Below are positions 1-5,866 of a stretch of DNA of 41,783 nucleotides, one piece after another. The notes beneath the pieces are model-generated. The model saw nothing but the letters and a program-made list of their open reading frames with translations. It was not told the origin of the DNA and did not search any database. The position numbers and the translations under genes were made by a program. Origin of the DNA: a virus; IMG/VR virus record IMGVR_UViG_3300036835_000701, positions 1-41,783 of that record; one strand, given 5' to 3'. Position 1 is the first letter of the stretch. Every line of letters starts with the position of its first letter.

Positions 1-467
1 ACGTGTGGCAGACGTTGACGGTCACGGTTGCGGTGCCGACAACTGCGACCGGTGTGTTTCCGGCGATCTACTTCTCAGCCTCGTGCGGTGTCTACATCGA
101 CAGCGCCATGCTGGTGGTCGGCTCGCAGCCCGCCAACTACGTGCCGCTGCACCCGGCGGACGACCTGGCGCGGTGTTTGCGGTACTACGAAGGTCTGGCT
201 GGCAATGACGCAGTAGCCACATTCTCTGGATATCAGGGTGCGGGCGGTGCCTTTTACACCATGATTCCATTCAGAGTTATCAAAGCAGTAGTTCCGACAG
301 TAACGAAGAACGGAACGTGGACTGTTTCCAACGCGAGCCAGCCCATTGTTGGCGCGAATAACAGCTTCCAGATGAGATTGGATGTCACGGTTACCACTGC
401 TGGTTTCGGGTTCGTTCAACCAGTAGGTGCCCCGAGTCCTTCACTTGTAGCGGAGGCCAACCCCTGA
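1..467 (+). CDS. Tail/fibre-type protein, C-terminal part (5' end outside window)
   Basis: The frame is open from base 1 (bases 1-2 complete a codon) to the TGA at 465-467. The protein has a beta-rich carbohydrate-binding-like stretch (WQTLTVTVAV near the start) followed by SAMLVVGSQPANYVPLHPADD and LARCLRYYE, a signature I associate with the C-terminal half of phage tail/fibre proteins that begin NLLTNGGFE.W.RG. That N-terminal signature is at the other end of this window (41366-41783), so the two pieces are most likely one gene cut by linearisation. The last 85 residues are more divergent and could be the host-contact tip. The next gene's ATG overlaps the stop. Confidence 0.75.
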   Translation, partial: VWQTLTVTVAVPTTATGVFPAIYFSASCGVYIDSAMLVVGSQPANYVPLHPADDLARCLRYYEGLAGNDAVATFSGYQGAGGAFYTMIPFRVIKAVVPTVTKNGTWTVSNASQPIVGANNSFQMRLDVTVTTAGFGFVQPVGAPSPSLVAEANP

Positions 468-826
468 TGAGCGTGCGACCAGTCAATTTCTTACCCGACG
501 GCTCCATCGACGTGGTCTACGACGAGCTGGGCCACAGCGGCACCATCCCCGCCGCCGAGGTCCAGTGGGCCACCAACATGCAAGGCGGGCACGATCACAA
601 CTTCATCGTGCTCCAGTGCCCCGACGGCTGCGGCGCATCCTCGACGCATCCGGTGGGGGGCGGCGCAGCACCTGTCGAAGTGCAGCAGATGTTCGTCAAC
701 AAAACCACCAGCGAAGGTTGCGCCTGTGGCCAGGTGGATGCGACCGACGCCGACACGCTGGGCGAGTCGCACGTCAGGCTGAACGTGAACCGACTTGACG
801 GGCCGGGAAGGTGGCAGCTCGCATGA
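467..826 (+). CDS. Hypothetical protein with Cys/His pairs
   Basis: A 119-residue protein not recognised by family. The ATG at 467 overlaps the TGA of the tail gene, so translation is probably coupled. The sequence has cysteine pairs (CPDGC, then CAC near the C-terminus) and a GGHDHNF segment, which could bind a metal ion, but the spacing matches no named zinc finger that I know. It sits between the tail gene and the lysis genes, so it would be expressed late. It could be a tail-associated or fibre-assembly protein. Confidence 0.6.
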   Translation: MSVRPVNFLPDGSIDVVYDELGHSGTIPAAEVQWATNMQGGHDHNFIVLQCPDGCGASSTHPVGGGAAPVEVQQMFVNKTTSEGCACGQVDATDADTLGESHVRLNVNRLDGPGRWQLA

Positions 827-1035
827 CCGAGACGCAGTTTCAGTTCAAGGTGGTGTACGTCGATCCTGGGAACGGCTTGATCGTCGGCATGGACCCGTCC
901 GGCGGCGCCGTGGGCAGCGCGCACAAGGTCGCGGTCCTCCACGACCAGGCCGAGTACGAGGTGCTGATGCGCACCGATCCCGCCTTTCTGTCTGACGATA
1001 AGCAGAGAATTCTGGCGGAGCCCGATCACGCATGA
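823..1035 (+). CDS. Small hypothetical late protein
   Basis: A 70-residue protein not recognised. The ATG at 823 overlaps the previous stop in an ATGA arrangement; a GTG at 811 in the same frame is possible but less economical. The stretch FQFKVVYVDPGNG looks like a beta-strand-rich small domain. There is no membrane segment. It overlaps the next gene by 4 nt. Confidence 0.55.
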   Translation: MTETQFQFKVVYVDPGNGLIVGMDPSGGAVGSAHKVAVLHDQAEYEVLMRTDPAFLSDDKQRILAEPDHA

Positions 1036-1268
1036 CCGACGTGAGCCAGTATTCCGACGATCAGACCGCGCAGATCGTCCAGCTGCAGCAGCAGCAGGGT
1101 CTGTTCACCCAGGCGCTCAAGGCTGCCGTGGAAGGCCACTGGATTGGAGCGGGTTCGGTCGAGGCCTTTCTCTATGCGCTCGATCCCAACCTGCAGGGCA
1201 CCGTCACCCCGGACCCGCCGGTCACCGACTCGGAATACGCGGAGGATGCCGACTCCCCAAAAGCGTGA
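1032..1268 (+). CDS. Small hypothetical late protein, Gln-rich N-terminus
   Basis: A 78-residue protein starting at an ATGA overlap. The N-terminal part has a glutamine run (VQLQQQQG) in a predicted helix, followed by an acidic, proline-containing tail. No known domain or membrane segment was seen. Its GTGA overlap with the following putative lysin gene suggests co-translation with the lysis module. Confidence 0.55.
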   Translation: MTDVSQYSDDQTAQIVQLQQQQGLFTQALKAAVEGHWIGAGSVEAFLYALDPNLQGTVTPDPPVTDSEYAEDADSPKA

Positions 1269-1732
1269 CCTGGGACCCGAACTGGTTCATGCCAGCCCAG
1301 GCGTACAGCTGGACGTGCAGCGTGTGTTCGATCACATGGGTGCTGCAGGCGACGGACACGGCGCATCAAGAGGACGATGTCTACGACGCGCGCTACGCCG
1401 TGGGTGAACGCATGGGCGTGCCCAGCTGCGTGAATCCAACCTACGGGTGTATGAGCGCGCAGTGTGTCATCGACTGCCTGGCGAGCTACGGCCTGGTGGC
1501 CAAGCAGTCCTACGTCACCTTCGATGAGGCGTACGCCATTGCCAGGACGAACACCGGCTGCATCAACCCGATCGGGATGTACCACTTTATGGGGATCAGG
1601 GGCGTGAGCGGCGCGGACATCTGGGTGGCGAATTCGGCACCGGGTTATGACTCAGTGTGGAGCAATCTGACGCGAGAGCGATTCAATGCGCTGGGGCCAG
1701 TGAGTCTGATCTGGGTGGAGTCGCGGGCGTGA
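1265..1732 (+). CDS. Putative C39/papain-like cysteine peptidase, candidate endolysin
   Basis: A 155-residue protein starting with GTG in a GTGA overlap. The arrangement fits the papain-like fold of the peptidase C39-like group: a Cys-containing helix start (WTCSVCSITWVLQAT, C18/C21), a His in a beta strand (MYHFMGI, H107) and a following WVANS segment with Asn123 as the possible third catalytic residue. Such domains cleave peptide bonds in peptidoglycan or act as amidases. The gene lies directly before two small membrane proteins, which is the usual order in a lysis cassette. There is no signal peptide, so a holin would be needed for release. It could instead be a virion or processing protease. 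Confidence 0.55.
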   Translation: MTWDPNWFMPAQAYSWTCSVCSITWVLQATDTAHQEDDVYDARYAVGERMGVPSCVNPTYGCMSAQCVIDCLASYGLVAKQSYVTFDEAYAIARTNTGCINPIGMYHFMGIRGVSGADIWVANSAPGYDSVWSNLTRERFNALGPVSLIWVESRA

Positions 1733-1750
1733 TGCGCAACAGGGGAGACT

Positions 1751-1912
1751 ATGCAGATAACGACTGTCGGTAACTATGCGATCACCATCGGCTGGCTGAT
1801 CGCGCTGCTGGTCCTCATCCTGGCCATCCTGGGGCTGGTCGGCGTGCTGCCCATGAGTGCCACGGTGGTCTTCGGTCTGATCGCGGCGTTGGCGATCGCA
1901 CGCTTGCTCTAA
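1751..1912 (+). CDS. Holin-like small membrane protein
   Basis: A 53-residue protein with ATG at 1751 and an AGGGGAGA ribosome site a few bases upstream. It is almost entirely hydrophobic: one segment at about residues 12-34 (ITIGWLIALLVLILAILGLV) and a second at 38-52, joined by a short turn with Pro. Two short membrane helices, small size and a position after the candidate lysin fit a class II-type holin. There is no sequence-specific holin motif, so the assignment rests on topology and context. Confidence 0.55.
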   Translation: MQITTVGNYAITIGWLIALLVLILAILGLVGVLPMSATVVFGLIAALAIARLL

Positions 1913-1931
1913 GCCGCTCTAGCGTGACCTG

Positions 1932-2168
1932 ATGAGCGAGTCGCCTGAGGAGTGGCACGAGCCCGCGTCGGTCACGGTCACGCGGCTGATCTGCCAGGTG
2001 CTCGTCACGCTGACCGTGCTGGGCGCCTCCGTTTTGCTGGTGCTGGCGCATCCTGAGTACGGGGCAGGCATCGCGCTGGTGTGCGGTGTCGTGCTGGGCA
2101 GCTGGTTCACGGGCGTGCCGCAGGGCTGGACGCGCGGCCGGCGCCGCCGTCAGGATTCCGAGGAGTGA
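1932..2168 (+). CDS. Small two-helix membrane protein, second holin or antiholin candidate
   Basis: A 78-residue protein with membrane segments at about residues 22-40 (VLVTLTVLGASVLLVLA) and 44-62, and a basic C-terminal end (TRGRRRR). The charged cytoplasmic tail and two-helix topology are common in holins and antiholins. It follows the 53-residue holin-like gene by 19 bases and is followed directly (TGA-ATG) by the Pro/Thr-rich gene. Which of the two membrane proteins forms the lysis pore cannot be told from sequence. Confidence 0.5.
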   Translation: MSESPEEWHEPASVTVTRLICQVLVTLTVLGASVLLVLAHPEYGAGIALVCGVVLGSWFTGVPQGWTRGRRRRQDSEE

Positions 2169-2843
2169 ATGCTGGTCTTTGCCGTGGGCCTGGCGATGCT
2201 GCTGCACGCCCAGTGCGTCAATCCGCTCGGCACCATCGAGGTGTGTCCCACGCCTACCGAGATGCCTGTCCCGACCGAGACGCCCGAGCCGACCGAGACA
2301 CCAACCGTTGAGCCGACGCCGACCGAGACGACGGAACCGACCGACACGCCCACGGCTGTGCCGCGCGACACGCCCACGCCCGAACCTACCCAGACGCCTG
2401 TCTCGCGCCCAACCGTCATAGTGGTGACCGAGACACCTACGCCGCGCGAGCAGCGTACGCCCAGGCCCACTCCGGAGGTGCCATCGGTGCAGACGCGCAC
2501 CCGTCCGACGCTGCCGCCCGGCCCCGAACGAGCGCGATCGCCGGCCTGCCTGTCGGCGCCGCCACCCGTGCCCGACCTGGCTGGAGTTCGCGACGTGAGT
2601 TGGACCAACGAGCAGCGCTGCGGCGGCACGCCCGAGGCACTCGCTACCCAGCACGAGCTACCTCTGCGTACGCCAGCACCGGAGCCAGATCGCGCCGCGC
2701 CGCTGGTGGTGGTGGTCATCCTGCCGGCGCGCGAGCCGACCGAGACGCCAGCACCCGAGCGCGTACTGCCGATGGGCTCACCCACGGACGAGGTGCTGCC
2801 TGACTGGCCAGAAGTGCCTGTTCAGTTGCCGGACCCTGAGTGA
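2169..2843 (+). CDS. Exported Pro/Thr-rich repeat protein
   Basis: A 224-residue protein with a hydrophobic N-terminus (MLVFAVGLAMLLHAQC) that looks like a signal peptide or anchor. It is followed by a long low-complexity region of PT/ET repeats (PTETPEPTETPT and similar), then a less repetitive Pro/Arg-rich part with two Cys and a hydrophobic VVVVIL patch. The Cys after the signal does not match a good lipobox. Pro/Thr spacers like this occur in surface proteins of Chloroflexota, which is a weak hint about the host. As the last gene of the late operon it could act in lysis or be a surface spacer. It ends one base from the convergent minus-strand gene. Confidence 0.5.
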   Translation: MLVFAVGLAMLLHAQCVNPLGTIEVCPTPTEMPVPTETPEPTETPTVEPTPTETTEPTDTPTAVPRDTPTPEPTQTPVSRPTVIVVTETPTPREQRTPRPTPEVPSVQTRTRPTLPPGPERARSPACLSAPPPVPDLAGVRDVSWTNEQRCGGTPEALATQHELPLRTPAPEPDRAAPLVVVVILPAREPTETPAPERVLPMGSPTDEVLPDWPEVPVQLPDPE

Positions 2844-2844
2844 A

Positions 2845-3159
2845 CTAAGGGCAGTTATCTGTATCAACGTCCGGCGACTTCACGCCGCAGACTGTGTTGA
2901 GCATCAGGTTTTCGCCGACGATGCCGTAACTGGCGGACCCGTTATCGAGGGTGAACGTGATGATGCCATCGCCCGTCTGCACGTACTTGGGCGACGCCTC
3001 CTCTAGAAACTCGCGTGTGAAACACACGCGCTCTGGAAACGGTCCAACAGCCTCCACTGCTTTGCAATCCCACAGTACGCGTAGGCTCAGGCGCTGAGCA
3101 GTTGGGCGAAGCCTGCCGTACTCGCATTCGCAAGGCGGGTAGAGGGGTTCTCGGCTCAC
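2845..3159 (-). CDS. Hypothetical protein
   Basis: This frame reads as coding to its TAG at 2845-2847, ending with a beta-rich part (IITFTLDNGSASYGIVG). No family was recognised. The start is uncertain: I chose GTG at 3159 because it lies after the small upstream frame; an ATG at 3252 would overlap that frame by 76 bases. Cysteines are scattered (CECEY, WDCK, VCF). It is the last gene of the minus-strand accessory block and is tail-to-tail with the lysis operon, with no room for a terminator between them. Confidence 0.4.
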   Translation of the reverse strand: MSREPLYPPCECEYGRLRPTAQRLSLRVLWDCKAVEAVGPFPERVCFTREFLEEASPKYVQTGDGIITFTLDNGSASYGIVGENLMLNTVCGVKSPDVDTDNCP

Positions 3160-3176
3160 ACTAACGGCACATCTGT

Positions 3177-3299
3177 CTACCAAACCCCGGACACGTGCAA
3201 AAAGACTGCTGCCCCAAGCAGCACCGGCAAGATCAGAATGACCATGCACCACGTTGGGTCCGGGTCACTCAGCACTTCGTAAAGTTTGCTAGCTTTCAC
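3177..3299 (-). CDS. Small single-pass membrane peptide (doubtful)
   Basis: A possible 40-residue peptide starting with GTG at 3299, just after the true end of the radical SAM gene (TGA at 3314-3316). Its second half (MVILILPVLLGAAVFLHV) is a clear hydrophobic helix. An in-frame ATG at 3365 would overlap the radical SAM tail and is less likely. There is no strong ribosome site. It could be a signal-peptide-like remnant of the next frame downstream. Confidence 0.3.
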   Translation of the reverse strand: MKASKLYEVLSDPDPTWCMVILILPVLLGAAVFLHVSGVW

Positions 3300-3313
3300 G
3301 GCACTTATCTCTA

Positions 3314-3462
3314 TCAAGAGGCCAGCGCTGGCACGTAGTCGTGGAAATCGGGCACTTTCCGCCACACAAAGCCATCGTTCCAGTGCTGAATGTCGAGCCT
3401 GACGCGATCGCGGTTCGACTGCTCGTCGAAAGCCCGGTACACCATCACCTTCGGGGTAATGC
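3314..3462 (-). pseudogene. Detached C-terminal end of the radical SAM gene
   Basis: Reading the minus strand through the distal repeat copy in the original frame gives VYRAFDEQSNRDRVR and continues to DYVPALAS with a TGA at 3314-3316. This is about 38 residues beyond the shared repeat. It is the natural C-terminus of the upstream enzyme, cut off by the 44-bp duplication, and has no start of its own. If the duplication is an assembly or sequencing error, this segment joins the main gene and the enzyme runs from 4305 to 3314. Confidence 0.65.
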
Positions 3463-3510
3463 CTAATCGTCGAAAGCCCGGTACACCATCACCTTCGGGG
3501 TAATGCCTAA
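3423..3510. repeat. 44-bp perfect tandem duplication inside the radical SAM gene
   Basis: Bases 3423-3466 are repeated exactly at 3467-3510, starting TCGTCGAAAGCCCGG. The unit length of 44 is not a multiple of three, so it shifts the frame of the minus-strand gene that crosses it and creates a stop two codons past the repeat junction. It could be a real slippage event in the phage population or an assembly artefact. Confidence 0.95.
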
Positions 3511-4305
3511 TCGGTGCAGAGTGGTGAGTCGGTAGAGTTCCTCTTCGACTTCATAGCCGGGGTAGCCGATCAGCACATAGAAGATCAGGTCATTGATACC
3601 GAACCCGGCGTTCAGCAAGTGGCGGATACCGCGTTCAATTTCACGGCCCGGCGTCGGATTGTCCCAGGCAAAATGGATCTGGCCTGGCTTTGTGAAGCGT
3701 TGATTCCAGACCTGACGACGGGCACGTAGGTCGCCAAGCGCATGAGCCTGATCCTCGTCGATCAATCGAATGTCGAGTCCCTGCGGCCATGAGACACGTA
3801 GCCCGCGCTCGCGAATCTCGGCGACTTTTGGGCGCCAGTCTGAGGCGAAGAAGTTGTTATCGAGCAGGAGCAGGCGATTTGATCGCGGGTTGAGCAAGTC
3901 GGCGATCGCGCTCTCCTCGCGAATATGCCCCTCGATTCTTGGGACTGGACAGAAAGCGCACCGTCGAATGCAACCACGCGAGCTGTAGCCGATGCCGAAT
4001 TCGACGTCGAACAGAGCGTAATCGTTCGGCATCGCGTCGACTTCGCTGGATAGCTGAGTTGGCAGCGGCAGGACACCAGGACCGCCGATCTGTACGTCCG
4101 AGAAGTGGAACGTGTTGGCGACCGCCCGAACCATGTGCTGCTGCCAGGTGAACAGCGTGGAGATGTACACCACGTCAGGCATGTCCAGTGGCAGCGGGTT
4201 CAAGATCACCGTATCGCCTTGCGCCTTGTGCCACGCTGATAGGCGCATCAGGGCAATGTTCGGCAAGCTGCTCCGGCGTGGGAACTCGATCAAACCGACG
4301 TGCAT
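3463..4305 (-). CDS. Radical SAM enzyme, C-terminus frameshifted
   Basis: A 280-residue product with the radical SAM cluster motif CX3CX2C (C112, C116, C119 in CIRRCAFCPV), which binds a 4Fe-4S cluster that cleaves S-adenosylmethionine. The first 110 residues look like the cobalamin-binding-type N-terminus of B12-dependent radical SAM proteins (MHVGLIEFPRRSS, then DVVYISTLFTWQ), though the His-binding motif is not clear. Later landmarks are WPQGLDIRLID and FYVLIGYPG, typical of the TIM-barrel strands. The substrate is unknown. The reading frame stops at 3463 because of a 44-bp duplication; the original end is at 3314. The essential core is intact, so the product may still be active. Confidence 0.8.
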   Translation of the reverse strand: MHVGLIEFPRRSSLPNIALMRLSAWHKAQGDTVILNPLPLDMPDVVYISTLFTWQQHMVRAVANTFHFSDVQIGGPGVLPLPTQLSSEVDAMPNDYALFDVEFGIGYSSRGCIRRCAFCPVPRIEGHIREESAIADLLNPRSNRLLLLDNNFFASDWRPKVAEIRERGLRVSWPQGLDIRLIDEDQAHALGDLRARRQVWNQRFTKPGQIHFAWDNPTPGREIERGIRHLLNAGFGINDLIFYVLIGYPGYEVEEELYRLTTLHRLGITPKVMVYRAFDD

Positions 4306-4333
4306 GGTTTGGTCGATCTAACCATTTCTATCT

Positions 4334-4579
4334 CTATCGAGCCCGCATAAGAATGGTTGGTTCCCACAGATACTCTGCTCGGGTGACGTGCCTCTTGCCG
4401 TTGGCATCAACTGTCCGCATGGTGCAGACGCGCGCTGGTCTGCCGCCACAGTAGTGTTCGATCCAGTCGTGCGCGCACGCTGGCAATGGCCAAAGTAACC
4501 GGCTCAGGATTGGACCCGCGCCGCTTCTGGACGGCGACAGCCAAGCGTTCAATTTGATCTTGGTAGAGCTAAGCACCAT
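4334..4579 (-). CDS. Hypothetical small protein with Cys/His residues
   Basis: A frame of 81 residues from ATG 4579, overlapping the end of the zinc-ribbon gene upstream by 11 bases; GTG at 4576 is an alternative. It contains CAHDWIEHYCGGRPARVC, which could bind a metal, and ends EPTILMRAR. No family was recognised. It lies in the same direction as, and between, the zinc-ribbon gene and the radical SAM gene, so the three are probably one operon. Confidence 0.45.
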   Translation of the reverse strand: MVLSSTKIKLNAWLSPSRSGAGPILSRLLWPLPACAHDWIEHYCGGRPARVCTMRTVDANGKRHVTRAEYLWEPTILMRAR

Positions 4580-4790
4580 CGGGGTCCATGCCGACACCGA
4601 CAACTTTCGCCAGCCACGCGATGGCCAGGGTGATGTCGCCATCAGTGGCCGCCAGCAACTCGACCCTCTCCTGGAACAGCGGCGTGATGCGCTTCAGTCG
4701 TTTTTCGTAGCACTTCGGGCAGAGTGCGGGCGCGGGATCATCGGGATCTTCGTTACCGAGTCGTCCGCAGTCGCGGCAGATCCGTTCCAT
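4569..4790 (-). CDS. Small zinc-ribbon protein
   Basis: A 73-residue protein starting at ATG 4790. The N-terminus has a clear two-pair zinc ribbon: CRDCG near residue 5 and CPKC near residue 25, then a helical C-terminal part (RITPLFQERVELLAATDGD). The start overlaps the TGA of a 17-codon leader frame and is preceded by a purine-rich GGGAGAAGGGG site. Zinc ribbons of this size usually bind nucleic acid or a protein partner; the function is unknown. It heads the small operon that ends with the radical SAM gene. Confidence 0.6.
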   Translation of the reverse strand: MERICRDCGRLGNEDPDDPAPALCPKCYEKRLKRITPLFQERVELLAATDGDITLAIAWLAKVVGVGMDPDGA

Positions 4791-4843
4791 CACATCGCCC
4801 CTTCTCCCGCTAGGAGTTGGCGTGTTAGCGGTACGCTGTTCAT
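4790..4843 (-). CDS. 17-residue leader peptide ORF
   Basis: The reading frame MNSVPLTRQLLAGEGAM has a very strong ribosome site (GGGAGGAGAT, 4851-4860) seven bases before its ATG at 4843. Its TGA (4790-4792) overlaps the ATG of the zinc-ribbon gene by one base. This layout allows translational coupling and suits a regulatory leader. No attenuation codon run, such as repeated rare or amino-acid-specific codons, is evident. Confidence 0.45.
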   Translation of the reverse strand: MNSVPLTRQLLAGEGAM

Positions 4844-4882
4844 GGACTGGATCTCCTCCCAATCAGGTGATCTCGGTCTATA

Positions 4883-4918
4883 CGAAAGGCCACGCATCCG
4901 AGAGAGCGTGGCCTTTCG
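4883..4918. terminator. 13-bp perfect hairpin, likely bidirectional terminator
   Basis: CGAAAGGCCACGC (4883-4895) and its exact complement GCGTGGCCTTTCG (4906-4918) flank a 10-base loop. The CGAAAGG...CCTTTCG stem resembles the shape of the E. coli rrnB T1 terminator. There is no long U tract on either strand, so termination may be weak or the hairpin may have another role in the leader of the zinc-ribbon operon. Confidence 0.55.
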
Positions 4919-4928
4919 CGTGTCTGGG

Positions 4929-4950
4929 GGCCTACGGCTGAGTATAGGCC
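4929..4950. other. Small inverted repeat overlapping a -10-like TATACT
   Basis: GGCCTA (4929-4934) and TAGGCC (4945-4950) form a 6-bp stem. On the minus strand the interval contains TATACT, a good -10 hexamer, but no convincing -35 lies 16-18 bases upstream. A promoter for the leader and zinc-ribbon genes must lie near here, as a terminator stands just upstream. Confidence 0.3.
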
Positions 4951-4954
4951 TCAG

Positions 4955-4989
4955 CAACAAAGAGCCCCCGGCCCGAAGGACCGAGGGCG
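4955..4989 (-). terminator. Rho-independent terminator after the DUF5131 gene
   Basis: Read on the minus strand, a GC stem (CCCTCGGTCC with GGCCGGGGG) closes a stable C(TTCG)G tetraloop and is followed by CTCTTTGTT. It stands about 50 bases after the stop of the DUF5131 gene and should end the transcript coming from the integrase region. Confidence 0.65.
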
Positions 4990-5040
4990 GCAGCGCGAGG
5001 ATTGGCACCCAAACACACTGCGTTTCATAGTATGCCGTTG

Positions 5041-5853
5041 TTACGCTGCCAACGCCAACCGAGGTTGCGGGAACTGCTTGACTTCGTATCCGTCGAGTAG
5101 GCAACCACCATCATCGTGATGCATGCCGCCAACCTGCTTGAAGAAGTGCGCCACACCAAAACCCTGGCATTGGCGATCGAGGTCACGTACCCAGTCGATG
5201 TCGAACGTACGGTGCTTCGGACCGCTCTCTCCGCCGGTGATCACCCAGTTAGTGCGTGGCATCCAGCGCGTGAGGTTGAGTGAGCCAAGCAACGGCTCAG
5301 CGCTGATGAAGTGGACGACGGCGGGCACCTCGAGCAGCGTCTCGATGCGTAGCTCGGCCCACTTCTGGAGCTCGATGCTGGTGCCCAGCCAGACGTTCGG
5401 TCGCGGTCGTTTCAGCCACTCACCCGGCAGCATGCGCTTGATGTTCATGGGTCGCTTGGTGAGCAGCAGCCAGTCGAGAAACGGTGTCTGCTCGATCATG
5501 CCCCACAGCCGCTCCCGAACGAGGTCCATGGCTGGGTTGAACTCGAAGACGTCCGACATCGATGCGCAGAAGACGAGCCGTCGCTGACCACCGCGCACCG
5601 ACGGTAACCAGTTTTTTGTCCAGATCGTGTCGTTGTCCGCGGCTTTCTTGTTCCAGCGGATCGGTGCCTTCCAGTTGGTCTCGCCGGTCACGAGTCGATC
5701 GCCCGACCCCGGTGGTCCCCAGTAGCCTGGCCCGCGCGTATAGTTCGTCCACGTCCGGGCATAGCAGTTGTCGCAGCCTTCGCTGACTTCGTTGCAGCCC
5801 CACCACGCGTTCCACGTGTGGTCACACCAGAAGATTCGAGTCGTGTCTCCCAT
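5041..5853 (-). CDS. DUF5131 family (phage Gp37/Gp68-like) protein
   Basis: A 270-residue protein matching the phage Gp37/Gp68 family, now called DUF5131. The hallmark is near the N-terminus: WNAWWGCNEVSEGCDNCYA, with cysteines C20, C27 and C30 (CX6CX2C), plus an early C10. Downstream landmarks are FCASMSDVFE, LLLTKRP, WLGTSIE, FISAEPLLG and WVITGGESG, all characteristic. The cysteine cluster and barrel-like strand order suggest a radical-SAM-like iron-sulfur enzyme; the reaction is unknown. The ribosome site GGGAAGAAAG precedes the ATG at 5853. It follows the integrase gene by 13 bases, so the two are probably co-transcribed, and a terminator follows it. Confidence 0.85.
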   Translation of the reverse strand: MGDTTRIFWCDHTWNAWWGCNEVSEGCDNCYARTWTNYTRGPGYWGPPGSGDRLVTGETNWKAPIRWNKKAADNDTIWTKNWLPSVRGGQRRLVFCASMSDVFEFNPAMDLVRERLWGMIEQTPFLDWLLLTKRPMNIKRMLPGEWLKRPRPNVWLGTSIELQKWAELRIETLLEVPAVVHFISAEPLLGSLNLTRWMPRTNWVITGGESGPKHRTFDIDWVRDLDRQCQGFGVAHFFKQVGGMHHDDGGCLLDGYEVKQFPQPRLALAA

Positions 5854-5866
5854 GCGTCTTTCTTCC

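Noticed and set aside
3463-4305. Radical SAM protein as QueE (7-deazaguanine synthesis)
   Set aside because: QueE is shorter and usually has a different N-terminal layout; this protein has a long region before the cysteine motif. It is therefore not used to support preQ0 synthesis.
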